The position numbers and the translations under genes are program-made. Source: Marinilabiliaceae bacterium UBA5488 (GTDB taxonomy: Bacteria; Bacteroidota; Bacteroidia; Bacteroidales; Marinilabiliaceae). From it: DNA of 64,000 nucleotides. The notes under the pieces are model-generated. The model was given only the letters and a program-made list of their open reading frames with translations. It did no database searches and was not told the origin of the DNA. Below, piece after piece: positions 53,939 to 63,500 of this stretch. Numbering within the stretch: position 1 is the stretch's first letter; every line of letters starts with the position of its first letter. The stretch is taken from NCBI GenBank assembly GCA_002427105.1, contig DIPM01000011.1, positions 1 to 64,000 on the forward strand. Direction: 5' to 3'.

Positions 53939-54661
53939 ATGACTATTAACTGCCTGATTGTTGATGATGAGCCCCTGGCTCTCGATTTGATTGAAAGTTA
54001 TGTGAGGAAAACTCCTTACCTGAATTTAATCGCTAAGTGCAGTAGTGCATTTCAGGCAATGGCTATGATGAATGAAGCAAAGATAGACCTGCTGTTTTTG
54101 GATATTCAGATGCCGGGCCTTACCGGCTTGGAGTTTTCAAAATCGCTGCAAAACGAGGTCAAGGTAATTTTCACAACAGCCTATAGTCAATTTGCTCTGG
54201 AAGGTTTCAAAGTTGATGCCCTTGATTATCTGGTTAAGCCATTTAACTATCTTGAATTCTTACGTGCTGCCTCAAAAGCACGTGAATGGTTTTCTCTTGT
54301 TAACAGCTCTCAAAACAGAAGTGATACTCCTGTGGCAGCTTCTATTATGCTTAAGTCTGATTCCAAATTGGTGGCTGTCGAACTCTCTTCTATCCTTTAC
54401 ATCGAGAGCATGGGCGATTATGTTAAAGTTTATTGTAAGGATAAAGAGCAGCCAATAATTACGCAAATGACCATGAAGCTTATGGCGGATAAATTGCCTA
54501 TAAAGGATTTCTTTAGGGTTCACCGTTCCTATTTAGTTAACATTAGAATGGTTAAGACTATCGAGCGTAATCGTATTATTTTCAATAAAACGTATATCCC
54601 GATTTCGGATTCTGTTAAGGATGAATTTTATAAGATACTAAAGGATAGCTTTCTTATGTAA
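53939..54661 (+). CDS. LytTR-family response regulator (MacAB-linked)
   Basis: 240 residues. Receiver (about 3-120) with VDDE, phospho-acceptor D55 in LFLDIQMPG, TTAYSQFA and YLVKPF; LytTR domain (about 140-238) with YIESMGDYVKVYC and FFRVHRSYLVNI. Last gene of the tolC-macAB-kinase operon. It may activate the operon in response to envelope stress or the pump substrate; target not seen. Confidence 0.93.
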   Translation: MTINCLIVDDEPLALDLIESYVRKTPYLNLIAKCSSAFQAMAMMNEAKIDLLFLDIQMPGLTGLEFSKSLQNEVKVIFTTAYSQFALEGFKVDALDYLVKPFNYLEFLRAASKAREWFSLVNSSQNRSDTPVAASIMLKSDSKLVAVELSSILYIESMGDYVKVYCKDKEQPIITQMTMKLMADKLPIKDFFRVHRSYLVNIRMVKTIERNRIIFNKTYIPISDSVKDEFYKILKDSFLM

Positions 54662-54756
54662 GCATAAATTATGAATACGGGAAGGAATGTTTATATATTT
54701 CCAAAATAGGGAGGAACACACTATCTTTATCTTTCTTTGGAAATATAATCTTTGTT

Positions 54757-56667
54757 ATGTCGGCTATTCATCTCTCACTTCAGAAACATTTTGGATACAA
54801 AACCTTTCGACCCGGCCAGGAGCAGGCTATAAACACTCTTTTGGCTGGACGCTCGGTAGCGGCTATCTTTCCTACCGGATCGGGTAAATCACTTATTTAT
54901 CAGCTTGCAGCCCTGCATTTACCTAAGCTTACTCTTGTCGTTTCGCCTCTGCTGGCTTTGATTAGCGACCAGCTTGAGTCTATGCAGCAAAGTGGCATTC
55001 CTGCCGCACGTATTGACTCTACGCTGGATAATGTGGAAATGCGCAAGATACGTGATGAGGTGAAGCAAGGACGTGTTAAGATACTGATGATATCAGTAGA
55101 AAGATTTAAGAATGAGACCTTTCGCCAGTTTTTGTCGGGAGTGGAGCTGTCGCTGATGGTGATTGATGAGGCGCATTGCATCTCTGAATGGGGGCATAAC
55201 TTCCGCCCTGATTATCTGAAGCTGCCCGAGTATAAGCGTAACTTCAATATACCACAGGTTTTGTTGCTAACAGCCACCGCCACCCCTAAGGTTATTGGAG
55301 ATATGTGTAAGCGCTTTGCTATTGCTGAAGATGACGTTGTAATGACAGGCTTTTATCGGCCAAATCTGCATCTTTCAGTGCTGCCCGTGGCTGAGGAAGC
55401 CAAAATGGAAAAGCTGGCAGAGCTCTTAAAACCGGTGAGCAATGATTCGACTATTGTGTATGTTACCTTGCAGAGGACTGCCGAAGAGGTGGCTTCTAAT
55501 CTGCGGCAAGAGGGTATAAATGCTGTGGCCTATCATGCCGGCATGAATAATGTTGAGCGGGAGTCCATACAATCGGCGTTTATGTATGGTCAGATTCCTG
55601 TGATTGTGGCAACTATAGCATTTGGGATGGGCATCGATAAGTCTGATATTCGGCAGGTTATACACTATGATTTACCCAAATCAATAGAGAGCTATAGTCA
55701 GGAGATTGGCCGTGCCGGTCGCGACGGGAAGCTGTCTTATTGTACTCTCTTGGGAAATAAAGACAAGGTAAATGTGCTGGAGAATTTTGTTTACGGCGAC
55801 AGTCCGGAGCGTTCGGCGATAAAAGAACTTCTTGGGAGGCTTGCAGCTGCCGGAAGCAGATGGGAAATTCAGATATTAAGCTTGTCTAATGCCGTTAATA
55901 TTCGTCAGTTACCACTAAAAACTCTCCTGGTTTATTTGGAAATGGAAGGCCTTATAAAGCCTCTTTACAGTTTTTACGCTTCATATAAATATAAAAATGT
56001 ATTGGATGATGAGCAGATTTTGGCAAAATTCCCCGGGGAGCGCCGGGCTTTTCTGAGGGCAATATTAGACAATTCTACCAAGGCAAGAATCTGGACTACC
56101 GTTGATTTTGATGCTGTGATGGCTAATTATAACACTGATCGTCAGAGGATAATTGCTGCTCTTGATTATTTTGACAGTAAGGGATTTATTCAGTTGGAGG
56201 CAAGTCAAATGAGCGAGGTGTTTGAAGTCCTGCAGCCCGGATTTGATGTCGAACAGCTGTCCGACCTTATTTATGAGAAGTTTGCTTCGCGGGAAAAGTC
56301 AGAAGTCCAACGTATAAAAGATATGATTGACTTCTTTGAAGGCGAGCGCTGCCTTTCAGTGGCGCTTTCAGAGTATTTTGGGGAGACAAGTACTTGGGAG
56401 AACTGTGGACATTGCTCAGTATGCCTTAGCAGTTCGGCTAAGTTTGAAAGTAGCCTTTCCTTAGAGCCGCTCTCTAAGGCTGTGGTTGATAGCAAGTTGG
56501 CCGTACTTAAGACCGAGCACGGAGGCCGAAATTTATCTCCGGTTACTCTTACCCGCTTCCTATGCGGCATCCACACGCCGCTATTCACCTCAATCAAGGC
56601 CTCGTCGATTAGTGGCTACGGAGCATTTGAAAATTACCGCTTTGAGGAGGTTCTGAAGTATTGTTGA
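54757..56667 (+). CDS. recQ: ATP-dependent DNA helicase RecQ
   Basis: 636 residues; 3'-5' helicase for recombination and fork repair. Motif 0 FGYKTFRPGQEQAI, Walker A PTGSGKS (39-45), DEAH (137-140, DEAHCISEWGHNFRPDY), and motif VI QEIGRAGRDG mark the RecQ core. A zinc/RQC-like region with CGHCSVC follows (about 548-554), preceded by an ERCLSVALSEYFG helix. The C-terminal 80 residues are not a clear HRDC domain. It stands alone, transcribed toward nspC. Confidence 0.95.
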   Translation: MSAIHLSLQKHFGYKTFRPGQEQAINTLLAGRSVAAIFPTGSGKSLIYQLAALHLPKLTLVVSPLLALISDQLESMQQSGIPAARIDSTLDNVEMRKIRDEVKQGRVKILMISVERFKNETFRQFLSGVELSLMVIDEAHCISEWGHNFRPDYLKLPEYKRNFNIPQVLLLTATATPKVIGDMCKRFAIAEDDVVMTGFYRPNLHLSVLPVAEEAKMEKLAELLKPVSNDSTIVYVTLQRTAEEVASNLRQEGINAVAYHAGMNNVERESIQSAFMYGQIPVIVATIAFGMGIDKSDIRQVIHYDLPKSIESYSQEIGRAGRDGKLSYCTLLGNKDKVNVLENFVYGDSPERSAIKELLGRLAAAGSRWEIQILSLSNAVNIRQLPLKTLLVYLEMEGLIKPLYSFYASYKYKNVLDDEQILAKFPGERRAFLRAILDNSTKARIWTTVDFDAVMANYNTDRQRIIAALDYFDSKGFIQLEASQMSEVFEVLQPGFDVEQLSDLIYEKFASREKSEVQRIKDMIDFFEGERCLSVALSEYFGETSTWENCGHCSVCLSSSAKFESSLSLEPLSKAVVDSKLAVLKTEHGGRNLSPVTLTRFLCGIHTPLFTSIKASSISGYGAFENYRFEEVLKYC

Positions 56668-56685
56668 ATAGCGCAAACCAACTCG

Positions 56686-57828
56686 TCAGCTCATTCTGCT
56701 CTTGTAATCGGAGTAGTCAAAGCTACGCAGCACTCTAAGTCCGCTATTGTCATTCCATAAAGCTATGGAAGGGTGAGGCACGCCGTTAAACATGGTGGTT
56801 TTCACTATTGTATAATGAATCATATCTTCAAAAACTATCTTATCGCCGGGTTTCAAAGGCTTGTCGAAAGACCAGTCGCCGATAAAGTCACCTGCCAGGC
56901 AGCTGTTTCCTCCCATACGATAAGTCGGTTTCCCCTCGACCGGCTCATTGTATGCCCCTCTTATCCGTGGTTTATAAGGCATTTCGAGACAGTCGGGCAT
57001 GTGGGCGGTGAATGAAACATTGAGTATGGCTGTTTTGATACCCTTGTTTTCTACAATATCAACTACATCAGATACAAGCACCCCTGTTTCCCAGGCAAAA
57101 GCACTGCCCGGCTCCATTATAATTTCAATATTCCACTTTTCCTTAAAGCGTTTAAGAACAGAAATCAGATGTTCTATATCATAATCCTTGTGAGTCATCA
57201 GATGACCGCCACCCATATTTATCCATTTGGCCTGCTTCAGATAACTAGCAAACTGTCGCTCGATAGCTTCCAGCGTTTTTTCCAAACTATAAGAGTTGGA
57301 TTCGCAAAGAGAATGAAAATGTATTCCTTCTATTCCTTCAGGAAGCTCTGAAGGCATATTTTCTATGCTTACGCCCATCCTTGAGCCCGGCGAAGAAGGG
57401 TTGTACAGGTCTGTATCAACCTCGCTGTAGCCGTGATTAATCCTTATCCCTAATGATACCTTGCGTTCAAAAGCTTTTACCATGGGCAAAAAACGCTCGA
57501 ACTGAGTGAATGAGTTAAAGGTGATATGATTGCTATATTTCAATATTTCAGGGAATTCATTTTCAGTATATGCCGGCGAATAGGTATGAGCCAAACTGCC
57601 CATTTCTTCGTAGGCCAGTCGTGCCTCATGAATACTGCTGGCAGTGGAGCAGGGGATATACTCGCGTACAATAGGGAAGACTGTCCATAGGCTAAATGCC
57701 TTGAATGCCAAAATGATATCTACCCCTGCGCGTTCCTTGACTGATTTAATCAGCGCCAGATTGTTGCGAAAAGGCTGCTCGTCAAGCACATAGCAAGGCG
57801 ATGGCAACTGCTGAATATTTATTCCCAT
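56686..57828 (-). CDS. nspC: Carboxynorspermidine/carboxyspermidine decarboxylase
   Basis: 380 residues of the fold-III PLP decarboxylase family. The PLP lysine is K43 in ILAFKAFSLW; HFHSLCESN and MGGGHLMTH bind the cofactor phosphate region; EPGSAF and GNSCLAGD (with the active-site Cys) mark the C-terminal part. It makes spermidine or norspermidine by the carboxyspermidine route common in this phylum. The dehydrogenase partner is not in the window. Its own -7 box lies in the repeat region upstream. Confidence 0.94.
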   Translation of the reverse strand: MGINIQQLPSPCYVLDEQPFRNNLALIKSVKERAGVDIILAFKAFSLWTVFPIVREYIPCSTASSIHEARLAYEEMGSLAHTYSPAYTENEFPEILKYSNHITFNSFTQFERFLPMVKAFERKVSLGIRINHGYSEVDTDLYNPSSPGSRMGVSIENMPSELPEGIEGIHFHSLCESNSYSLEKTLEAIERQFASYLKQAKWINMGGGHLMTHKDYDIEHLISVLKRFKEKWNIEIIMEPGSAFAWETGVLVSDVVDIVENKGIKTAILNVSFTAHMPDCLEMPYKPRIRGAYNEPVEGKPTYRMGGNSCLAGDFIGDWSFDKPLKPGDKIVFEDMIHYTIVKTTMFNGVPHPSIALWNDNSGLRVLRSFDYSDYKSRMS

Positions 57829-57840
57829 TATTTATGAGTT

Positions 57841-57960
57841 TAAAGTTCAAAGTTCAAAGTTCTAAGTGACAAAGATAGTGGAAAAGAACTTATGAGTTAT
57901 GAGTTATGAGTGAGTAGGTTTAAGCTTCAAACTCATAACTCATAACTAATAACTCACAAC
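57841..57960. repeat. Short direct and inverted repeats between nspC and pstB
   Basis: AGTTCAAAGTTCAAAGTTC repeats near 57844-57862. TTATGAGTTATGAGTTATGAGT at 57890-57911 is inverted as ACTCATAACTCATAACTAATAACTCAC at 57931-57956, which can fold into a long A+T-rich hairpin. Such motifs are common intergenic filler in this phylum. Confidence 0.6.
57870..57877 (-). promoter_or_regulatory. -7 box of nspC
   Basis: On the minus strand TATCTTTG, an exact TAnnTTTG box, 42 bases before the nspC start. No clear -33 element is visible. Confidence 0.45.
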
Positions 57961-57964
57961 TTTC

Positions 57965-58783
57965 CTAATTTCCCTCCACAAGGTATTCTTTCAGTTTGTC
58001 GGTCTGTGGATTGTTAAACAGTTCGTCGGGGCTGCCTTGTTCTATAATAGCCCCATCCGACATAAACACTACGTTGTCGGCCAAGCGAATAGCCTGTCTC
58101 AATACGTGAGTTACTAAAATTATGGTATAGTGCTTTTTTAAGCGGCGAAACAGCTCTTCTATAGTTTTACTTGAAATGGGGTCGAGAGCAGAAGTTGGTT
58201 CGTCGGCTAGTATTATCCTTGGTTTTACGGCTAATCCGCGAGCAAGGCACAGACGTTGTTGCTGGCCAATAGAGAGGCTTGTGGCCGGACTGTTAAGACG
58301 GTCTTTGACCTCGTCCCACAAGCCTACTTCTTCGAGGTTCTTTTGTACGCTGTATTGAATCAATTTCTTATCCCTGATTCCTTTCAGTTTTATTCCGTAA
58401 GCAACATTCTTATATATGGAGACAGGAAGCGGATAGGGGCGTTGAGACAAAAGACCCATCTTTTGCCGTATGGAAGGCACGTTTTTACTCGTATTAAGGA
58501 TGTCATCGCCATCAATCAATATACTGCCGCTCACCTCAAGCTCGCGATAGAGATCGGTTAGCTTATTCATGCATTTTAGCAGAGTGGTTTTGCCGCAACC
58601 CGAAGGCCCCAGGAGCACTGTCACCCTGTTTTTAGGAATCTCCAGATTGATGTTTTTGAGAATATGATGGTCTTCAACATATACATTCAGATCTTTTATC
58701 TGAAGAATGGTGCTGCTTACATCATTTATCTCCCTTTGTTCTACCGAGACTTCTGTCATTGTATCTATATTTGAAAAGCTCAT
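57965..58783 (-). CDS. pstB: Phosphate ABC transporter ATPase PstB
   Basis: 272 residues. Walker A GPSGCGKT (59-66), Q-loop LSQRPYPLP, signature LSIGQQQRLCLARGLA (LSIGQ instead of LSGGQ), Walker B RIILADEPTSALDP, and a THVLRQ switch. N-terminal 22 residues are extra compared with E. coli PstB. Powers phosphate import through PstC/PstA. Last gene of pstSCAB; phoU is not adjacent in the window. Confidence 0.96.
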   Translation of the reverse strand: MSFSNIDTMTEVSVEQREINDVSSTILQIKDLNVYVEDHHILKNINLEIPKNRVTVLLGPSGCGKTTLLKCMNKLTDLYRELEVSGSILIDGDDILNTSKNVPSIRQKMGLLSQRPYPLPVSIYKNVAYGIKLKGIRDKKLIQYSVQKNLEEVGLWDEVKDRLNSPATSLSIGQQQRLCLARGLAVKPRIILADEPTSALDPISSKTIEELFRRLKKHYTIILVTHVLRQAIRLADNVVFMSDGAIIEQGSPDELFNNPQTDKLKEYLVEGN

Positions 58784-58789
58784 TGATTC

Positions 58790-59641
58790 TTAGTTTATGT
58801 TTGATTTCGAATACCTGTGGGATACAAAACGCGCCACCAGACTAATTACAAGAATCATTATAGTCAGGATTGCCGCCGAGGCATAGGCGCGTTCACGCAC
58901 TTCGGGTATGGGTGAACTCAGCTGAAAAAACACTGCCAGAGGCAGGGTGGCTGCCGGTTCGTCAAAGGTTACAGGAATTAGGTCGGTATATCCGGCAGTA
59001 AACATTACTGCGGCAGCATCGCCGATGCCCCGCGCAAAGGAGAGCAATACAGCCGTGATAAAGCCTGAAAAGCCTTGTTTAAACATCACTTTATAAGCCA
59101 TCTCTGTCTTGGTCGAGCCCAGTGCAAGCGATGCTTCATGTAGACCCTTGGGAATTGTGCAGAGCACCTCGTCGAAGCTGCGCACCATAATGGGCAGAAT
59201 CAGAAGAGAAACGGTTATAATACCCGCGATAAGTGAGGCATTCATCCCCAGATATAGCATCAGGGTAAAGCCGAAGGCTCCATAAACAATGGGAGGGATG
59301 CCCCATAAGGCATCCAGAAAGTAACGAACTACGTTTTGCGCCTTTTTAAAACGTATTAAGTGTACATTGATATACAGAGCTGCAGGAGCCCCGATAATAA
59401 TTGCTATTACTGTTGAACCCAGTCCGATATATATAGAGCCCACAATGGCGTTGAGCACACCGCCTTCTCCTCCGTAATAAAAGCCTCCTTTCGGGGTTTT
59501 GGTAATCATATCCAGATTTAGCGCGCCAAATCCTTTCACAAATACTATCAATAGAATAAAGGCCAGGATAGCAATAATAGAATAGGACGCTACAGCAGAT
59601 AGTATTTTAAATATGCCTTCCTCTATATTCTTCCTTTTCAT
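58790..59641 (-). CDS. pstA: Phosphate ABC transporter permease PstA
   Basis: 283 residues with six membrane helices and the inner-membrane binding-protein-dependent permease motif (EASLALGSTKTEMAYKVMF, EAA loop). The N-terminal sequence and GIPPIVYGAFGF segment match PstA. Overlaps pstC by 4 bases and lies 6 bases before pstB. Confidence 0.95.
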   Translation of the reverse strand: MKRKNIEEGIFKILSAVASYSIIAILAFILLIVFVKGFGALNLDMITKTPKGGFYYGGEGGVLNAIVGSIYIGLGSTVIAIIIGAPAALYINVHLIRFKKAQNVVRYFLDALWGIPPIVYGAFGFTLMLYLGMNASLIAGIITVSLLILPIMVRSFDEVLCTIPKGLHEASLALGSTKTEMAYKVMFKQGFSGFITAVLLSFARGIGDAAAVMFTAGYTDLIPVTFDEPAATLPLAVFFQLSSPIPEVRERAYASAAILTIMILVISLVARFVSHRYSKSNIN

Positions 59642-60525
59642 GCTTTCTGGGTTTTATGTATGAGATATCTGAAAAACAGATTGATGACAAGTATGATAAC
59701 TAAAAGTAAAAGTGCCGCGAACATTAAAGCCGCGTCGTACATCGGTATTGAAAGCATTTCCCCGTAGTTGTTGGCTATCAGGGCCGGAAGAGGATAGCCC
59801 GGATCAAAAGGATTCAGGGAGCTGAGTACGCGGTTGCCCACAACCATCATTACTGCTATGGTTTCGCCGAAGGCCTTGGCCAGTGAAAGACCAAATGCCG
59901 ATACAATACCCGGGCGACTGTGACGGATAACAACATGTTTGATTGATTCCCAGTAAGTAGCTCCCAGTGACAAAGATGCTTCGCGGGTTCCCATGGGCAC
60001 TGTCTTAAATACCTCCATCAGCATATTGAGCATATATGGAATACACATTATCGCTAAGACTATTCCTCCGGCAAGTATCGAGTAGCCCGTTGTGTTTTGT
60101 CCAAATAATGGCGCCAAATACCCGGAGATGAAGGGCACGATAATTAAAATTCCCCACACACCGTAGATTACAGAGGGAAGTCCCGCCAGAATATCAATAA
60201 CAGGGTGGATAATTCTGACCAGCTTTTTTGAGGCATACTGGGTCAGATGTATAGCTGCCAAAAGACATACCGGGGCGCTGAAAATAAAGGCCAAAACTGT
60301 TACATAGAGCGAACCGGCAATAAAAGGCCAAAATCCGAACTTGCCCTTTGTGGGTGCCCAGTTGGATGATGTAATCAGTTCAGTTAGTGTGTGTTGTTCA
60401 AAAACCGGGGCGGCTTTAATATATAGTCCTACTCCTATTATTAGTGGTAAAAGCAGAATGGTTACCAGCGAAATAACCATCCATGTCCCTGATAATCTAT
60501 CAATTATTCTGCGTCTTAAATACAT
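59638..60525 (-). CDS. pstC: Phosphate ABC transporter permease PstC
   Basis: 295 residues, six membrane helices, a large periplasmic loop after helix 1, the GLPSVIYGVWG segment, and the EASLSLGATYWESIKHVV EAA loop. It forms the membrane channel with PstA. It starts 4 bases after the pstS stop. Confidence 0.95.
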   Translation of the reverse strand: MYLRRRIIDRLSGTWMVISLVTILLLPLIIGVGLYIKAAPVFEQHTLTELITSSNWAPTKGKFGFWPFIAGSLYVTVLAFIFSAPVCLLAAIHLTQYASKKLVRIIHPVIDILAGLPSVIYGVWGILIIVPFISGYLAPLFGQNTTGYSILAGGIVLAIMCIPYMLNMLMEVFKTVPMGTREASLSLGATYWESIKHVVIRHSRPGIVSAFGLSLAKAFGETIAVMMVVGNRVLSSLNPFDPGYPLPALIANNYGEMLSIPMYDAALMFAALLLLVIILVINLFFRYLIHKTQKA

Positions 60526-60529
60526 CTGC

Positions 60530-61468
60530 CTAGTTTAATAGCTCCAAATAATTCTGAATTAATTCCTGACTGATGGGCACATAACCTGCTTCGGTTACGT
60601 ACTGTTGCCCCTCGGTTAGTGTCCATTTGATGAAATCGATAACCGCCTGTTTCTGAGGCTTACCTTTAGCAACAAAATATAGCTCGCGTGCCGGCGGCGA
60701 GGGATAGACTCCTTTTGCTATTGCATCCAAAACGCCTGAAAAGTCTTCGTAAAAGTCTTCTTCTGCATCAATGACCCCATTGCCGTTGATGTCGATAGGG
60801 ATAACTTCAAGACCCGGGCGCTTCTTGCCGGTTTTTACATCATAGACATAAATCGTGTTGTTGTATCCAATCGAAAGAGGATCCTTCGTGAGTGCTTCGG
60901 CAAGGCCGGGATCGCCAAAAATACCTATGCCAAGCAGGTCTTCCTGACCTGCGTCGATATACTTAGCCCAGGTTTCGGCGGCACCGCAGGCATCAGCACG
61001 TGTATAGACCGACATTTGTGCTTCCTCGTCTAGCTTGAGAAGCTGGTTCCAGGTGGTGATTGTCCCGTCGATATATATTGCCTTGAATTCTTCGCGACTT
61101 AAACCTCTTTGCTTAAGTTGAGCAAGATAAGGATTATCGGCACTGGTTCCGGGTATTACGGCATCGATTGTAAGACCTACATACCATGTGCCACGGTCAA
61201 GTTCTGCCTGACTTATTTCCCTTGAAAACATTCCCAGATCAACTACCTCTGCCAAAGCATCGGCAAGACCTTTGCCTGCACCGCCTCCGCTGATATTGAA
61301 GCGCACTTCCGGATTTACCTTCTTATATTCTTCAGTCCATTTTATAACCAAAGGATAGAGCGCAAAAGCGCCTGAAAGCGTAATGGTTCTTTCTTTTTTC
61401 GCCTTTGATGCGCATGATGAAAGTATCAAGGCTGCTACTATCAGGTAGATTATACTTGTCTTTTTCAT
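60530..61468 (-). CDS. pstS: Phosphate-binding lipoprotein PstS
   Basis: 312 residues with a lipoprotein signal (MKKTSIIYLIVAALILSSC, Cys19). The phosphate-binding loops are SGAFALYPL, ISGGGAGKGL and MFSREIS. Delivers phosphate to PstCA. An EF-hand-like loop, D226-x-N-x-N-G-x-I-D-x-x-E237, lies in the second half, unusual outside related PstS proteins. First gene of the operon; the 337-base gap upstream contains no recognisable Pho box. Confidence 0.94.
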   Translation of the reverse strand: MKKTSIIYLIVAALILSSCASKAKKERTITLSGAFALYPLVIKWTEEYKKVNPEVRFNISGGGAGKGLADALAEVVDLGMFSREISQAELDRGTWYVGLTIDAVIPGTSADNPYLAQLKQRGLSREEFKAIYIDGTITTWNQLLKLDEEAQMSVYTRADACGAAETWAKYIDAGQEDLLGIGIFGDPGLAEALTKDPLSIGYNNTIYVYDVKTGKKRPGLEVIPIDINGNGVIDAEEDFYEDFSGVLDAIAKGVYPSPPARELYFVAKGKPQKQAVIDFIKWTLTEGQQYVTEAGYVPISQELIQNYLELLN

Positions 61469-61680
61469 AGCTATATCATTGCTTGTTTTTCTCTTGGCTT
61501 TCGAAAGGTGAAATTATTAAATATTTGTTTAATCTTGGTTATGATTATAATAAAGCGGTATTTATACCTATTTAAGCTGCTCTGTTCAATAATAATGCTG
61601 CAAAGTAGCAAAATCTACATTTTTCATCATATACCGGAAATATGGTATTTGCCATGACCTGAAAGTTTATTTTTAAATAT

Positions 61681-61710
61681 CAAAGCCCGGCAGGAATCAG
61701 CCGGGCTTTG
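61681..61710. terminator. Terminator after the permease gene
   Basis: An 11-bp perfect stem (61681-61691 with 61700-61710, CAAAGCCCGGC) and an 8-base loop. On the minus strand it is followed by ATATTTAAAAATA. It lies in the 337-base gap 61469-61805 between pstS and the permease gene, which otherwise holds no gene. Confidence 0.8.
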
Positions 61711-61805
61711 ATAATGCTTAAAAATTTGAAGTCTTATTGGTTTTACTATAAATTAGACTATAGCAGGTTTATGAGGATGCAAACCTTTTTTCGCTAATTC
61801 ATCTG

Positions 61806-63149
61806 TTAAAACAAACTACCATAAAGAAGTCCTGTGAAGGTAGCCATTACTATTACCAGAGATACGTACACTATCGTTTTTTTCGTCCCCATTACACCTC
61901 GGATAACCAACATGCTGGGTAGTGATAGTGAGGGGCCTGCAAGCAAAAGTGTCAGTGCAGGACCTTTACCCATTCCGCTGGCCAAAAGGCCTTGCACGAT
62001 AGGTACTTCAGTTAGGGTTGCAAAGTACATAAATGCGCCCGCGAAACTGGCAAAGAAGTTGGAGAGTAGCGAGTTGCCTCCGACTGCCCACTCGACCCAT
62101 TCGTTGGGAACGACTCCGGGGATGGCCACGTTGTCGTGAGTAGATCCCAGCAAGAAGCCGGTTATAACTACACCGATAGCCAGCAAAGGCATGATTTGTT
62201 TGGTAAAATCCCAGGCTGAGAGTGTCCACTCTCTGTTTTCCGAATCGTTCTTGTCGAAGAGGGTTACCGCAGAGAGAGCAGCTACAGCTACCAACATGGG
62301 TACCAAGGGTTGCATCTTTGGGTCGGCAATAAACATATTTGCCAGAAGTGCCGATAGCAAAGTCGCAATAAAACCCAAAACCACCCATTGCCACTTGATT
62401 TTTAAAACTTTTATAAGTGAGTAAGCTAGCATTAATCCGAAAAAGCCTGTGATATACCATTTGTATGAGAAAATATAAAACCACAGACTAGAACTGTCGC
62501 CCGGCGCAGGCGCGCCCCAGTTGGCAAAAACCATGATTAACACCAAGGTGAAAAACAGAAGCATGGTATGCGAAATAGGGCGTTTAGCAGGAGGCGCCTC
62601 GAAGTTTATCTGCTCCTCCTGTTTTACTTTTTCCTCCTTACGAAAGATAAAGGCCATTATCAGTCCGATTACAACCGCGAAAACTATTGCTCCTATCATC
62701 CTTGCTATACCCATCTCTGTGCCCAGGATGCTCCAGGTGAGGATGATTGAGAGTATGCTGATGGCAGGACCTGAGTAGAGAAAAGCAACAGCAGGGCCCA
62801 ATCCCGCACCTCGCTTATAGATGCTGGTGAAGAGTGGTAGAATTGTGCAGGAGCATACAGCAAGTATTGCGCCGGAAACCGAGGCTACCGTATATGAGAG
62901 CCATTTCTTTGCATTGGCTCCAAAGTAGCGTATTACAGAGCCTTGACTAACAAAAACGGCAATCACTCCCGCGATAAAAAATGCAGGAAGAAGACAAAGT
63001 ATTACATGCTCTCGAGCATACCATTTTGCTAGGTCTAATGCGGCGTAAATTGCAGTAGTAAAGCGCTCACTGCTTAGAGGAAGAAAAAATATCAAGCCAA
63101 AAATCAGCACTAACCATATCAAATATTTTAATTCTTTTTTTGTTTCCAT
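61806..63149 (-). CDS. UPF0718/DUF318-type permease (ArsP-like)
   Basis: 447 residues from the ATG at 63149; the open frame reaches further upstream but without a good start. Ten or so hydrophobic helices. The hallmark CSCTILPLF (about 87-95) followed by GAGLGPAVAFLYSGPAIS is that of the YraQ/ArsP family, with a second repeat (GLLASGMGKGPALTLLLAGPSLSLPSML) in the C-terminal half. Relatives export organoarsenicals or work in redox-linked transport. With the thioredoxin and CcdA-like genes it makes a three-gene cluster. Confidence 0.85.
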   Translation of the reverse strand: METKKELKYLIWLVLIFGLIFFLPLSSERFTTAIYAALDLAKWYAREHVILCLLPAFFIAGVIAVFVSQGSVIRYFGANAKKWLSYTVASVSGAILAVCSCTILPLFTSIYKRGAGLGPAVAFLYSGPAISILSIILTWSILGTEMGIARMIGAIVFAVVIGLIMAFIFRKEEKVKQEEQINFEAPPAKRPISHTMLLFFTLVLIMVFANWGAPAPGDSSSLWFYIFSYKWYITGFFGLMLAYSLIKVLKIKWQWVVLGFIATLLSALLANMFIADPKMQPLVPMLVAVAALSAVTLFDKNDSENREWTLSAWDFTKQIMPLLAIGVVITGFLLGSTHDNVAIPGVVPNEWVEWAVGGNSLLSNFFASFAGAFMYFATLTEVPIVQGLLASGMGKGPALTLLLAGPSLSLPSMLVIRGVMGTKKTIVYVSLVIVMATFTGLLYGSLF

Positions 63150-63222
63150 TGTCCTTTTTTGTGCAAAACAATTCCCTGCCACAGCGCTAGCGTGGCAGGT
63201 TTGTTTGTTGATTACCCGATAG

Positions 63223-63456
63223 TTATACCCCTAAAATTTGCTTTATTTCTGCTTCAGAGGGCACGTGACCTTTCACTTTCACCTCGCCGTCAACTACTAC
63301 TGCCGGCGTTGACATCACGTTATACTTCATTATCTCCACTATATCTTCAACCTTGCGGATTGACACATCTACCCCGGTTTCCTCTGCAACTTTATTAATC
63401 GCGTTGTATGTCAAAACGCATTTCTTACATCCGGGTCCTAATACCAATACTTCCAT
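63223..63456 (-). CDS. Small thioredoxin-fold protein (TM0996-like)
   Basis: 77 residues. A thioredoxin-like fold with the redox pair CKKC (C10-K-K-C13) in GPGCKKC and the cis-Pro segment STPAVVVDGEV. No signal peptide, so it acts in the cytoplasm. It is typical of clusters with a DUF318 permease and a CcdA-like protein, where it may pass electrons or bind a metalloid. Confidence 0.9.
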   Translation of the reverse strand: MEVLVLGPGCKKCVLTYNAINKVAEETGVDVSIRKVEDIVEIMKYNVMSTPAVVVDGEVKVKGHVPSEAEIKQILGV

Positions 63457-63500
63457 GATTATTTTATTTTGTTAATTGTTTAAATCCTATGCGAACTTTT

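Noticed and set aside
57841..57960. Repeats between nspC and pstB as a CRISPR-like array
   Set aside because: Units are short, contiguous and without spacers; no cas genes nearby.
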